A stretch of 64,000 nucleotides of DNA, from the NCBI RefSeq assembly GCF_024448985.1, contig NZ_JAMOII010000002.1, positions 1-64,000 of the forward strand. Direction: 5' to 3'. Origin of the DNA: Stutzerimonas stutzeri (GTDB taxonomy: Bacteria; Pseudomonadota; Gammaproteobacteria; Pseudomonadales; Pseudomonadaceae). This document shows, piece after piece, positions 1 through 7,723 of the stretch. The notes under the pieces were generated by a model, which saw only the letters and a program-made list of their open reading frames with translations, did no database searches and was not told where the DNA came from. How positions within the stretch are numbered: the stretch's first letter is position 1; every line of letters starts with the position of its first letter. The position numbers were made by a program, and so were the translations under genes.

Positions 1-15
1 AGACAACACCGTTCT

Positions 16-33
16 GGTGGGCTGAAGCCCACC
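16..33. repeat. Dispersed stem-loop repeat, GGTGGGCT/AGCCCACC type
   Basis: Near-perfect palindrome GGTGGGCTGAAGCCCACC at the left window edge, just beyond the 3' end of the pnuC gene. It belongs to the same family as hairpins at 1421-1456, 3030-3171, 5569-5585, 5672-5692, 5744-5769 and 26331-26388. On the minus strand it could act as a weak transcription or processing signal after pnuC, but no T-run follows. Confidence 0.6.
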
Positions 34-65
34 CTGCATTTCTAGGTGCATGCGAGCACTGGATC

Positions 66-629
66 TTACTGAACCGTCGCCCTCGCCTGCCGCCACTCAC
101 GCAGGCCCATCACCGCCAGCAGCGTGAACAACCCGTACAGCCCCGCGGTGAGCCAGTACGCCTGAAAGAGGAAGAACGCTACATAGAGCACGTCCACCAC
201 TATCCACAATACCCAGCACTGCCAGCGCTTGAGCGCCATCCACAGCTGTGCGAGCAGGCTGAACGCCGTCAAGGCCGCATCCGGCCAGGGATAGGCCGCT
301 TCGGTAGCCGTCGCCATCAACAGCCCAAGCCCGACACTGCCCAGCGTCGCCACAAGCAGTCCCGCGCCCACCTCCAGTGCCGTCGCACCCACCACGGGCC
401 GCCCGCCGTCCCCTCCGCTACCCCGCGTCCACTGCCACCAGCCATACAGCTGCATGGCGGCGAACACACCGTTGAGTAACACCTGCGAATACAAGCGCGC
501 CTCGAAAAAGAACCAGCCATAAAGCGACACCATCACCAGCCCAATGGGCCAGCACAGCGGGTTCTGGCGCACGGTGAGCCAGACGGCAAGCACGCCGAGG
601 GCGGAGGCGATGAGTTCGAGGGTGGTCAT
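66..629 (-). CDS. pnuC: Nicotinamide riboside transporter, PnuC family
   Basis: Inner-membrane carrier expected to take up nicotinamide riboside for NAD salvage. The 187-residue product begins MTTLELIASALG, which is where PnuC proteins normally start. It is hydrophobic throughout with about seven predicted membrane segments. The Trp-rich stretch YGWWQWTRG near residue 60 and the later WQCWVLWIVVDVLYV stretch are typical of the family. The reading frame stays open about 90 codons upstream, but that extension is charged and low-complexity, so I chose ATG at 629. No convincing Shine-Dalgarno precedes it. No NAD biosynthesis gene or riboswitch is visible next to it in this window. Family assignment is firm; the exact substrate is inferred. 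Confidence 0.85.
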   Translation of the reverse strand: MTTLELIASALGVLAVWLTVRQNPLCWPIGLVMVSLYGWFFFEARLYSQVLLNGVFAAMQLYGWWQWTRGSGGDGGRPVVGATALEVGAGLLVATLGSVGLGLLMATATEAAYPWPDAALTAFSLLAQLWMALKRWQCWVLWIVVDVLYVAFFLFQAYWLTAGLYGLFTLLAVMGLREWRQARATVQ

Positions 630-980
630 GGGAGGGGTCAGTAGCGGTTGCGGTCGGGCATGATACGACAGACGCTCGGCGCTATTTGACGCACTCCTGT
701 TGCTGCAAAGATAAACGCACAGGTTGCGCCCGCTCCACATAGCTGAATGACGAGCAACCGGAGCGTAATTCAACGTTCGGATGGGCGTATCCGGTGCGGG
801 GGCGATGGCCGCGGCCGTGTCGCGGTTAACGACGTAAGCGCCTCCGGCGATTCCGTCACACGAAACGCAATCGGCCATACCCCGATATTTGTACTTTTGA
901 TCCACGCTTACACGCAGCGCACTGAAACTATCGGTCCCTACACCTTAGTTACCTACAAACATGACCCGTCCGGAGGGCAA
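630..980. other. Intergenic region between divergent pnuC and the dioxygenase-like gene
   Basis: About 350 bases with no supported gene. Open frames cross it on both strands but they are upstream extensions of the flanking genes without family similarity. It should contain the promoters of both divergent genes. I cannot point to a convincing -35/-10 pair. Confidence 0.5.
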
Positions 981-1370
981 GTGAAAGAATCTGATACGTC
1001 CATGTCGACGCAAATGGCAGACTTTGAAAGCATCTGTGGGTACCACGCACACGTTTATTTCATGACCAGCGAACAGGAGCAGACGGCGCAGTGGATTCGC
1101 TCGCAGATCGCGGAGCGATACCCGGACGTGCGAATCGGGCGTTGGCATGAACGCCCCGTCGGACCGCATAGCCAGCCGATGTATCAGCTGGCCATTTCAG
1201 TAGCGGACATGCCGAGCGTACTGCCGTGGTTGATGTGCAACCAGCGTGGCCTTTCCATCCTGATCCATCCCGAAACGCGGGATGCCTACCGAGAGCATGC
1301 CGAGTACGCGGCTTGGCTGGGTACACCGCTGCCCTTGAACCTGGGCGCCCTGCCTCGCACGACTAGCTAG
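981..1370 (+). CDS. DOPA 4,5-dioxygenase family protein
   Basis: Small (129 residue) protein resembling the DOPA_dioxygen family of extradiol-type ring-cleavage enzymes and their bacterial homologues. Visible features are the N-terminal GYHAHVYF strand with its His residues, a central RWHERPVGPHSQPMYQ segment, and LIHPETRDAYREHAEYAAWLG near the C-terminus. The His-rich positions are the expected metal ligands. GTG at 981 is chosen because GGAGGG lies at 972-977. ATG codons at 1002 and 1014 are alternatives and begin closer to the conserved domain. The physiological substrate is not predictable from sequence; bacterial members are often isolated genes, as here. Confidence 0.75.
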   Translation: MKESDTSMSTQMADFESICGYHAHVYFMTSEQEQTAQWIRSQIAERYPDVRIGRWHERPVGPHSQPMYQLAISVADMPSVLPWLMCNQRGLSILIHPETRDAYREHAEYAAWLGTPLPLNLGALPRTTS

Positions 1371-1420
1371 CTGCCACTTCGCTGTGCTCGGCATACGGAC
1401 GTTGTGCTCGGTAGCCATTC

Positions 1421-1456
1421 TCGTGGGCTAAAGCAGATCGCAGCCCGGCGCACCCT
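1421..1456. repeat. Degenerate dispersed GTGGGCT...CACCCTAC repeat
   Basis: Contains GTGGGCTAAAGC and, after a short gap, CAGCCCGGCGCACCCTAC, recognisable as a decayed member of the stem-loop family at 16-33 and 26331-26388. It lies in the 298-base gap (1371-1668) between the dioxygenase-like gene and the AraC regulator, where I see no gene. Confidence 0.4.
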
Positions 1457-1668
1457 ACCTATCATTCAGCCGGTTGGTAATTCAGCGCTCAGAGAAACAT
1501 GGATGCGGTAGCGGATAGAAACTTATGAGATGGAAGCGCCTCGCGATATACCACGGAAGCAGCTGCGGCAATCTCATCTTACGAAGCAATCCGCCACACA
1601 GAGACCACGCTAACAAGCGCCCCTTTCGATGGGTATGCTTCAACCTCGTATCTATGTAGCGCAGCGCG

Positions 1669-2481
1669 ATGAACAGACTCAGCACAGACCGCGACTGGCT
1701 TGCGCGCGCCACGCCCTCGACGAAGATGGAGCGCATCGAAGCCTATTTCCGCGGTCACGGCTATACGCCCCATCGACACGACACCTACGCCATCGGCACC
1801 ACGTTGTCGGGCGTGCAGAGCTTTCATTATCGACAATCGATGCGGCATAGCCTGCCGGGCGGCACGATCGTGCTCCACCCGGACGAGGTCCATGATGGCG
1901 AGGCCGGTACAGAGGCCGGCTTCCGCTATCGAATGCTCTACATCGAACCGTCGTTGATTCAGGACGTGCTGGGCGGCGAGCCGTTGCCCTTCATACCGGG
2001 CGGGCTGTCGAATGACCCTCGGCTGCTTTCAGCCACCCGGCGCTTGCTTTACAGCCTGGACGCCGCACTCGACCCGCTCGAAGAAGACGACGCCATCTAC
2101 GACCTGGCGCAAGCGCTAAAGGCTGCGGCGGGCAAGCCACGGGGACGTCAGGCCGTTGATTACGTGGCGGCTGAGCGGGCCCGTGCGTTCATCCATGACG
2201 CACTGGGCGAAGGCATCACCCTGGATGCCCTGGTGCAGGCCAGCGGTCGCGACCGCTGGAGCCTGTCGCGTGATTTCCGTGCGCTGTACGGCACCAGCCC
2301 CTACCGCTACATCACCCAACGGCGCCTTGCCGAGGCACGCAACCGAATGCTGGCAGGTCAGTCGCTAACCGATGCGGCGCTTGCGAGCGGCTTTTTCGAT
2401 CAAGCCCACATGACCCGGCTGTTCACCCAGACCTTCGGCATATCCCCTGCCCGTTGGTTGAAGATGCTCAAGCACCGGTAG
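1669..2481 (+). CDS. AraC/XylS family transcriptional regulator
   Basis: 270-residue regulator with the usual two parts. Residues about 30-130 form an AraC-type cupin sensor domain (HRHDTYAIGTT, LPGGTIVLHPDEVHDG). Residues about 165-270 form the double helix-turn-helix DNA-binding domain, with TLDALVQASGRDRWSLSR for the first helix pair and LTDAALASGFFDQAHMTRLF then FGISPARW for the second. This arrangement is shared by AraC regulators next to LysE-type exporters, but no exporter is adjacent. The cupin gene starts 97 bases downstream on the same strand and may be a co-transcribed partner or target. ATG at 1669 gives a normal length. The effector is unknown. Confidence 0.85.
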   Translation: MNRLSTDRDWLARATPSTKMERIEAYFRGHGYTPHRHDTYAIGTTLSGVQSFHYRQSMRHSLPGGTIVLHPDEVHDGEAGTEAGFRYRMLYIEPSLIQDVLGGEPLPFIPGGLSNDPRLLSATRRLLYSLDAALDPLEEDDAIYDLAQALKAAAGKPRGRQAVDYVAAERARAFIHDALGEGITLDALVQASGRDRWSLSRDFRALYGTSPYRYITQRRLAEARNRMLAGQSLTDAALASGFFDQAHMTRLFTQTFGISPARWLKMLKHR

Positions 2482-2578
2482 CCCACCCAATCGGTGCTTG
2501 CACGATCATGCAATACGGATCGACCGGTACAGCGATAGCGTAGTGGGCAACTACCGCACCCCACTCGCGAGCCCCGCC

Positions 2579-2959
2579 ATGAACACTCAGAACCCTCCCT
2601 ACTCCGCCATCAACTTCGCCGATAAATTTGCGCTGTTCCGAGACCAATGGGCACAAAAGGTCGTCGCCGAAATGAACGACTACCAGTTCAAACTCGCCCG
2701 GCTAGAGGGCGATTTCATCTGGCATCAGCATGCCGACACCGATGAAACCTTCATCGTGCTGGAGGGCGAGCTCGTGATCGAGTTTCGAGACGGTGAGGTC
2801 ACCGTGCGCGCCGGTGAGATGTATGTGGTGAAGAAAGGGATAGAGCACAAGCCCCATGCGCCGAAGGAGGTGAAGCTGCTGCTGATTGAGCCCAGGGGCG
2901 TGTTGAATACTGGTGATGAGACGAATGAGCGGACGGCGGTGAATGATGTTTGGATCTAA
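2579..2959 (+). CDS. Small cupin-domain protein
   Basis: 126-residue single-domain cupin. The first metal-binding motif is visible as FIWHQHADTDETFIVLEGE (residues about 41-59) and the second as VRAGEMYVVKKGIEHKPHA. This suggests a metal-binding beta-barrel of the mannose-6-phosphate isomerase-like or DUF861-like small cupin type. The function is not assignable. The ATG at 2579 precedes the family-like N-terminus; the upstream in-frame extension looks non-coding. Its last 12 or so codons, ending NDVWI, are duplicated in degenerate form at 5453-5494, and a shorter piece recurs at 3185-3206. A rearrangement has therefore used this gene end. Confidence 0.8.
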   Translation: MNTQNPPYSAINFADKFALFRDQWAQKVVAEMNDYQFKLARLEGDFIWHQHADTDETFIVLEGELVIEFRDGEVTVRAGEMYVVKKGIEHKPHAPKEVKLLLIEPRGVLNTGDETNERTAVNDVWI

Positions 2960-3029
2960 TCCATAGCTGCCAAAAAAGGCGTGTGGGCAGATCAATAAAG
3001 TTCTGCCGCTTTCCTGCTCAAACAATCTG

Positions 3030-3171
3030 TAGGGTGGGCCGGGCGGCGTTCCGCTTCAGCCCACCAACCATCCAAGGCACCCTCCGGGCGAGCACGCGGA
3101 CATCGCATGCAGTATCGAGCATGGCGTCGCCAATATCTGATCGCCGAGTGGACAAAAAAAGCGTTGTCCAC
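3030..3171. repeat. Composite dispersed repeat with GTGGACAA/TTGTCCAC hairpin
   Basis: Starts with GTAGGGTGGGC, continues with TTCAGCCCACC and CCATCCAAGGCACC, and ends with the perfect 8-bp inverted repeat GTGGACAA (3148-3155) / TTGTCCAC (3164-3171) followed by CCTACG. The same modules in the same order recur at 5569-5697. It lies in the 454-base gap (2960-3413) between the cupin and PAAR genes. That gap otherwise holds only the second copy of the cupin-end repeat (3185-3206). Confidence 0.65.
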
Positions 3172-3184
3172 CCTACGTCACTGA

Positions 3185-3206
3185 GAATGATGTTTGGATC
3201 TGATTC
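3185..3206 (+). repeat. Second copy of cupin 3'-end sequence (short)
   Basis: Reads GAATGATGTTTGGATCTGAT plus TC, nearly identical to 2941-2960 at the end of the cupin gene and to 5474-5495. It is not translated in context. It marks the left inner boundary of the segment that carries the PAAR cassette. Confidence 0.7.
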
Positions 3207-3413
3207 GGAGCGACGAGCAAGCGAAGAGGACAGATGAATAAGTCTGTCCCCTTTTCCTGTTGGTTCGCGGTGGCTGACGCAAAGCGCCCTCGGCAGCGCC
3301 ATCAGCTGGCGAAAACGTTAACAAGTTGGACTCCTTGGGATGGCGGAGTCGATGAGCTCCGCCAGACTTGTTAGGGTCTTGAGCCTCACTCATGGATTAC
3401 GAAAGGAACTCGT

Positions 3414-3926
3414 ATGGCCAAGCCCGCTGCCCGCTTATCCGACACCCACTCCTGCCCTATCCCCGGTCACGGTTCCAACCCGATAGCGGTTGGTTCGCCG
3501 GACGTCTTGTTCAACAACCTACCTGCTGCCCGAGTCGGTGACACCAGTAACTGCGGTGGCGCGATATCAGAAGGCGAAGCCACGATTTTGGTTAACGGCA
3601 AGCCGGTTGCATTCCTCGGCAGCCCCACCACGCACGGAGGCAGTATCGTGACTGGCTCCGGCAACATCCTGGTCGGCTCGTCGGTGAGCACGGCGCCCTT
3701 CACCGCGCCAGCGCCGATGCCTAACCAGTTGGACGAGCATTTTGTGCTCAGCGATAGCGATACCGGTCTGCCTTTGGCCAACCGCCCTTACAAGCTGAAG
3801 ACGGCCTCCGGCAACGTCATCGAAGGGGTCACTGATGAGCACGGTAAGACCAAACGTGCCGCGGCCTACACGGCCGAGACCGTGTCCGTCGAGTTCGCGC
3901 CACAAACCGAAATCTACATTGGCTGA
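3414..3926 (+). CDS. PAAR-domain protein (type VI secretion spike tip) with C-terminal extension
   Basis: 170-residue protein. Residues about 1-95 form a PAAR domain with literal PAAR motifs at 4-7 and 37-40 and candidate zinc ligands H12, C14, C47 and H74. Such domains cap the VgrG spike of a type VI secretion system and carry effectors. Residues about 108-165 (LSDSDTGLPLANRPYKL, then GVTDEHGKT) resemble the short transthyretin-like adaptor segment common in VgrG and PAAR proteins upstream of toxins. The start is set by AAGGAA at 3403-3408. It is followed 9 bases later by a candidate effector gene. No structural type VI genes lie in the window, so this is an orphan cassette relying on a system elsewhere. 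Confidence 0.88.
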   Translation: MAKPAARLSDTHSCPIPGHGSNPIAVGSPDVLFNNLPAARVGDTSNCGGAISEGEATILVNGKPVAFLGSPTTHGGSIVTGSGNILVGSSVSTAPFTAPAPMPNQLDEHFVLSDSDTGLPLANRPYKLKTASGNVIEGVTDEHGKTKRAAAYTAETVSVEFAPQTEIYIG

Positions 3927-3935
3927 GGGCGCAGC

Positions 3936-4892
3936 ATGTCGAGCACGGAGCCATTAGTCGCACAATCGAACCTGAGCCCTGCGAGCAATACGCAAGGCAC
4001 CCCCGTTCAGGCCAGGCTATTCAAGATCACTGACATTCCGGCAGCCATGGATGCCATCGATTGGCCGGTTTCCGCCGCGCTGATGCGCCACTGGTTTCAG
4101 GGGCAACCCTGGCCAACGGAAAATGGCGGCATGTCGCAGCGGGTCAAGGAGCACGCCGAATGGCCCCCAGCGCAGTACATCGAGGAAAGCATCGTCAAGA
4201 TGAGTTGGGTGGCCGGTTTCGAAAAGGTCCAGCCGGTTCTCGCCGAGCTGCGCAGAAGCTGGAACAACGCCGCCGCCATGGGTGAGATTCGTAAACATCT
4301 GCTCAAGGCCTATGGCGACAAGGGGCTCGGCTGCCATCGCCTGGTTTTCCCGAACCTGGCGAGCGCGGTGGAGCGCTTCGGCTACTTCAACTCACGCGCG
4401 ATCACCTTTTCCAAATGGAGCAGCGAAGGTCTCAACGACCTGCGCGGAGCGCTGGCGGACTTCAACCTGCGGGTGGCGGCCGAGGGCGACGTAGAGGTTC
4501 ATGCAGATCGCATCCTGTTTCGCCCGAGAACATTGCTGTTCTATGCCGAGGACAATTACGACTTCAACGACGACGGCTCGGTGTTCAGCCAGCCGCTGGG
4601 CTACTGGAACTTCGATGGCATCGCTCCCAGCCTGCTGGCGGCCACGGCGCACAATGCCGGCGTCGATGCCGTCTCCCGCGGCATCATGCAGCGGTCGTTG
4701 TTCAACATGAGTGAGCAGAACCAAAGGCGCTATATAGACGAGCAGCGCAAACGCTACATGCTTGTGTTGAACAGACATTTCGCCGATTACCGGGCCAGAT
4801 ACAAACGAGGCGGAGACTTCCGCGTGTTTTCCGATCTGCTACGCGAACCCTTGCCACCTGGCACGCCCGCCATCACCCTGCCGAAACACTGA
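3936..4892 (+). CDS. Candidate PAAR-associated type VI effector (DUF6402-like)
   Basis: 318-residue protein with no signal peptide or membrane segment. I do not recognise a catalytic domain. The segment ALMRHWFQGQPWP (residues about 48-60), the WPPAQYIEESIVKMSWV segment (about 75-92) and the FRPRTLLFYAEDNYDFND segment are reminiscent of the DUF6402 family often found beside PAAR genes; I recall this family only tentatively. Position between a PAAR gene and a small exported protein is the classical effector slot. The downstream gene begins one base after its stop. Function as a toxin is inferred from context alone. An adaptor role for a missing effector is an alternative. Confidence 0.6.
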   Translation: MSSTEPLVAQSNLSPASNTQGTPVQARLFKITDIPAAMDAIDWPVSAALMRHWFQGQPWPTENGGMSQRVKEHAEWPPAQYIEESIVKMSWVAGFEKVQPVLAELRRSWNNAAAMGEIRKHLLKAYGDKGLGCHRLVFPNLASAVERFGYFNSRAITFSKWSSEGLNDLRGALADFNLRVAAEGDVEVHADRILFRPRTLLFYAEDNYDFNDDGSVFSQPLGYWNFDGIAPSLLAATAHNAGVDAVSRGIMQRSLFNMSEQNQRRYIDEQRKRYMLVLNRHFADYRARYKRGGDFRVFSDLLREPLPPGTPAITLPKH

Positions 4893-4893
4893 C

Positions 4894-5304
4894 ATGAATA
4901 AAGCCATTCTCGCTGTATGCAGCCTTCTCGCCGCGCTCGCCCTGCTCTTTGGCTGGAGCCTTAACGATGCACTGAGCGCGCCGCCGTCGGTTTCGCAAGT
5001 CAGTCCGCAAGGCGGCCATTTGATCGAAAGCGTGCCGGTACAGGGCCTGCTCGCCCCTGGCGGTGGCCTGTCGTATCTGCGCATCGTCGACCGTGCGGAT
5101 CGGTCGAAAGTATTTCGCAGCCCGCTCTTTACCAGCCGCTCAGTGGACATGCGGACGAGCGAGGACAACCAAAGCCTGGGCGTGACCTGGATCGCCTTCG
5201 ACAAGCGCACCCATGGCTTTACCCTGAGCATCCCTCAATGGCGCCCGGACTGGCGCAATATCTTCTTCAGCAATACGCCTTATGAGGTCGTGCCGAACGG
5301 GTGA
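4894..5304 (+). CDS. Small membrane-anchored or periplasmic protein, candidate immunity protein
   Basis: 136-residue protein with an N-terminal hydrophobic stretch (AILAVCSLLAALALLFGW, residues about 4-21), either a signal peptide or a membrane anchor, followed by a soluble domain of about 110 residues. The family is not recognised. Its ATG comes one base after the upstream stop, implying translational coupling with the candidate effector. Third position in a PAAR cassette and periplasmic targeting suggest an immunity protein against an effector acting in the periplasm or membrane. It could equally be part of the effector complex. A minus-strand frame over it looks spurious. Confidence 0.6.
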   Translation: MNKAILAVCSLLAALALLFGWSLNDALSAPPSVSQVSPQGGHLIESVPVQGLLAPGGGLSYLRIVDRADRSKVFRSPLFTSRSVDMRTSEDNQSLGVTWIAFDKRTHGFTLSIPQWRPDWRNIFFSNTPYEVVPNG

Positions 5305-5452
5305 GTCATAAGAGGGGGCAGTTGAAGCTAAGTGCGACATGGCTGGATAGAAATCGGGCGGACATAATGCCGCAGCGGTGCCAGACCATTTCAGACGCGC
5401 CGGGATATTAAGGACGCGACAGGGGGCAGAAAATAGATCTGTCCCCTCACTG

Positions 5453-5494
5453 GACGAATGAGCGGACTGCTGTGAATGATGTTTGGATTCGATT
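5453..5494 (+). pseudogene. Relic of cupin gene 3' end
   Basis: GACGAATGAGCGGACTGCTG then TGAATGATGTTTGGATT aligns with 2920-2957 at the end of the cupin gene with only a few substitutions. In the copied frame it would encode a TNERT-VNDVW-like tail. It has no upstream coding sequence, so it is a gene-end fragment left by a duplication or insertion event that separated it from the intact gene by about 2.5 kb. Confidence 0.7.
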
Positions 5495-5568
5495 AGGGGC
5501 GGCCAGCAGAGGTAGATAGGATGGATAAATCCATACCTGTATTTCTATGCCTCCTTTCTGTCGATTTG

Positions 5569-5769
5569 TCAGGTGGGCTTCAACCCACCGCCCATCCAAG
5601 GAACCACCCGGCGTGCGGGTATGTCATTCCATGAGTTTCAAGCGAGGCGTTGTTATCATGTAATCGCCGCATGGACAAAAAAGCGTTGTCCACCCTACGT
5701 CGCCACACCCGCCTGCATGATCGAAGCCCCGCCATTGCGTAGGGTGGAAAACGGCGAAGCCTTTTCCAC
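5569..5769. repeat. Second composite dispersed repeat plus GTGGAAAA/TTTTCCAC hairpin
   Basis: GGTGGGCTTCAACCCACC is followed by CCATCCAAGGAACC, then TGGACAA (5672-5678) / TTGTCCA (5686-5692), CCCTACGTC, and a further hairpin GTAGGGTGGAAAA...TTTTCCAC (5744-5769). Stem sequences differ between copies but pairing is kept, as for the copies at 16-33, 3148-3171 and 26331-26348. Confidence 0.65.
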
Positions 5770-5804
5770 GCGTCACATCCAGGCTACCTCGCTACCTCGC
5801 TTTG

Positions 5805-6353
5805 TTAATTAACTGCATCATCAGCGTTGGGATCGGGCTTCATCGCCAACCCTGCCCTTAGCATTAAAACGAAATATTTCGCCAGCAGGTGTAATTCATA
5901 TATCTCCTCAGATGTTTTTTCAATGGTGTACTGCCCGAAATTCTGATGTACAAGCCTATTACGCTCGGCTCCAATTTCAATAAAGGCTTTAATTGCTTTA
6001 TCAAGCGCATCGTCCATCGTTATTAACTTGCAAAACTCAGTTTTGAAATCTTCGCCAAACAAACCGAGAAACGCATTGCAATTTTTTGAATCCCAATTGA
6101 ATAGGCTATGATATTGTCTTGCTAGGCCTTTCTTTTGCACAAAAGATACTATCCTGTGATCGTTTTTCGTAACTTCTTGGGCTAGAGATACTATAATATT
6201 TGTTATCTCGGTCTCAAAAAAACTGGCAGACGCAAGTAGCACGGACTTCCTGAAGTTAGAGTCAGCTGCACTCTTCAATGAAATCTCACCACTTCCCATA
6301 AGAAACTCATCGATTTCTTTAACTTGACCATATAGAACTTGGACAGTATCCAT
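5805..6353 (-). CDS. HEPN-domain protein, putative RNase partner of the DUF262 protein
   Basis: 182-residue helical protein. Near the C-terminus it carries AERNRLVHQNF, matching the R-X4-H catalytic motif of HEPN ribonucleases (R131 and H136 counted from ATG 6353). The N-terminal FFETEITNIIVSL segment resembles RiboL-PSP/MAE_28990-type HEPN proteins. ATG at 6353 is preferred over the TTG at 6359, because GGAG sits seven bases before it. The gene starts two bases after the stop of the DUF262 gene, so the pair is translationally coupled. It is visibly AT-rich with rare codons, unlike the surrounding Pseudomonas genes, which points to horizontal transfer. RNA cleavage activity is inferred from the motif. 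Confidence 0.7.
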   Translation of the reverse strand: MDTVQVLYGQVKEIDEFLMGSGEISLKSAADSNFRKSVLLASASFFETEITNIIVSLAQEVTKNDHRIVSFVQKKGLARQYHSLFNWDSKNCNAFLGLFGEDFKTEFCKLITMDDALDKAIKAFIEIGAERNRLVHQNFGQYTIEKTSEEIYELHLLAKYFVLMLRAGLAMKPDPNADDAVN

Positions 6354-6355
6354 AG

Positions 6356-7621
6356 TCAAGCTCCGAGATAGCTTTCGACGACTTCAAACCGCTTTATGAC
6401 GTTAGCTGTATTCATGGTCCCAGCTACACAGGCTGCGGCGAAACCATCGTCATCAAGGATACTGCAAACTACATCGTTTGAAATTTTCGCTTCTATTAAA
6501 ACGTGGTCTGCACGTCGTTTATTCGCGAGCACCGCAAATAAAGATTCCAAAACAAAAATATTAAACCTTCTAGATTTCGAGCTTACAAACAAACTAGCAT
6601 CTACTTCAGCGATAGATTGTAGGAATGATATAAATAGCTTTTCTAATAAAAGGATTTGCTCAACATCGAATTTTTTTGCTTTTTTTGAAAAAATATTTAG
6701 GAAATTTGCCAATGATGGCTTGTAGCTTTTATACGCGTCAGCCATGGCGAAACAACGTATTAAAAGCTCATTATCCTTCATATGTATATCTAGATCCTGC
6801 ATGCCTAGAACTCTCCGCCACTCCGGATGATAATTAAGCCTAGCCACCATTGAGAAGAATTCTGAATGATAAAGACAAGCTCTAATTTCTTGTGGTCGTA
6901 GATTCACACCGCCTGAGTTTAGCCTGTTGAATATTTCGTATATAGCAGAGTCCCCGTCCTTTGGGGCGTTCTGCTTGACGATGATATTTCTGATAGGTCT
7001 CAGATCAAACTGAGACTTATAATCCCCCAACGTTGAGTAATTTAAACCATGAAATTTGTTTTTATGTGCGTCCGCGACTTTCGATAATATAAGCTTAAAT
7101 GGCTGAAAGTATTCGTCATCTTCAAGAACCTCGTCAGGAATACCGTTATGCTCAGTAAAAATTCTCCTGATTTCGGCGCGCTTTTCTTTCCTTGGAAACC
7201 TTTTTTTAATGAAATAGAAAATGGACATCATGCGCTGCTGTCCGTCAATAACAAGAAACTTATTTCTACCACTCTCATATAGAAATAGCTGAGGGACTGG
7301 CAAACCTAATAATAACGACTCAATCAGCTTGGATGCCTTCTTTATATCCCAAACAAAGTTTCTTTGAAAGCCCGGTATGATTATCGAGCCAGAATCTATG
7401 AAACTATTAATCGTCATTACATTGAAGTCATTCGGCGTTGCGGTAAGGTCATACTCGTCTATCTGGAACTCAGTATCTAACTCTTCTTGCTCTTCCTCTA
7501 CATTTAACTGTGAGGAATGGTCTTCGTAAAGGTCATCTTTGTTTTCAATCATATTCTTAGCACTCTCACTAGTATTAAGCTTTAACGTAGTTGCTTTGAT
7601 TACAAAACAGGTACATATCAA
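6356..7621 (-). CDS. DUF262 (GmrSD N-terminal / ParB-Srx-like) protein
   Basis: Up to 421 residues. After an acidic N-terminus (about 25-60), the DUF262 domain shows IIPGFQRNFVWD (81-92), then LLLGLPVPQLFL and the diagnostic FLVIDGQQRMMSI (122-134). In GmrS-like proteins this fold binds or hydrolyses nucleotides. The remainder is helical (EIFNRLNSGGVNLRPQEIR is the second typical DUF262 motif) and lacks the C-terminal HNH nuclease domain (DUF1524) of GmrSD enzymes. The start is uncertain: the first ATG (7621) lacks a ribosome site and an internal ATG at 7552 is possible without harming the domain. It is coupled to the HEPN gene downstream. A nucleotide-sensing subunit driving the HEPN effector is an inference. 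Confidence 0.8.
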   Translation of the reverse strand: MICTCFVIKATTLKLNTSESAKNMIENKDDLYEDHSSQLNVEEEQEELDTEFQIDEYDLTATPNDFNVMTINSFIDSGSIIIPGFQRNFVWDIKKASKLIESLLLGLPVPQLFLYESGRNKFLVIDGQQRMMSIFYFIKKRFPRKEKRAEIRRIFTEHNGIPDEVLEDDEYFQPFKLILSKVADAHKNKFHGLNYSTLGDYKSQFDLRPIRNIIVKQNAPKDGDSAIYEIFNRLNSGGVNLRPQEIRACLYHSEFFSMVARLNYHPEWRRVLGMQDLDIHMKDNELLIRCFAMADAYKSYKPSLANFLNIFSKKAKKFDVEQILLLEKLFISFLQSIAEVDASLFVSSKSRRFNIFVLESLFAVLANKRRADHVLIEAKISNDVVCSILDDDGFAAACVAGTMNTANVIKRFEVVESYLGA

Positions 7622-7723
7622 TTTTTTCAGCAGGATGGTCCATCAATGATGATAAAACTGTACCTGCCCCTAAAATAACAAAATCTGCCAAACAAATCGT
7701 TCGCTTTATCAATTGGCGATTCT

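Larger units (their letters stand above)
5305..5804. other. 500-base repeat-rich intergenic region right of the PAAR cassette
   Basis: No gene is supported. It holds a degenerate copy of the cupin 3' end (5453-5494) and a copy of the composite repeat seen at 3030-3171 (5569-5697). A further hairpin of the same family lies at 5744-5769. A GACAGATG...GTCTGTCCCC-type word at 3229-3252 also has a relative here (AGATCTGTCCCC near 5435-5446). The right edge abuts the stop codon of the AT-rich HEPN gene. Confidence 0.7.

Noticed and set aside
5305-5804. Possible CRISPR array from recurring words near the PAAR cassette
   Set aside because: Repeats are few, irregularly spaced and palindromic dispersed elements, with no regular spacers and no cas gene.
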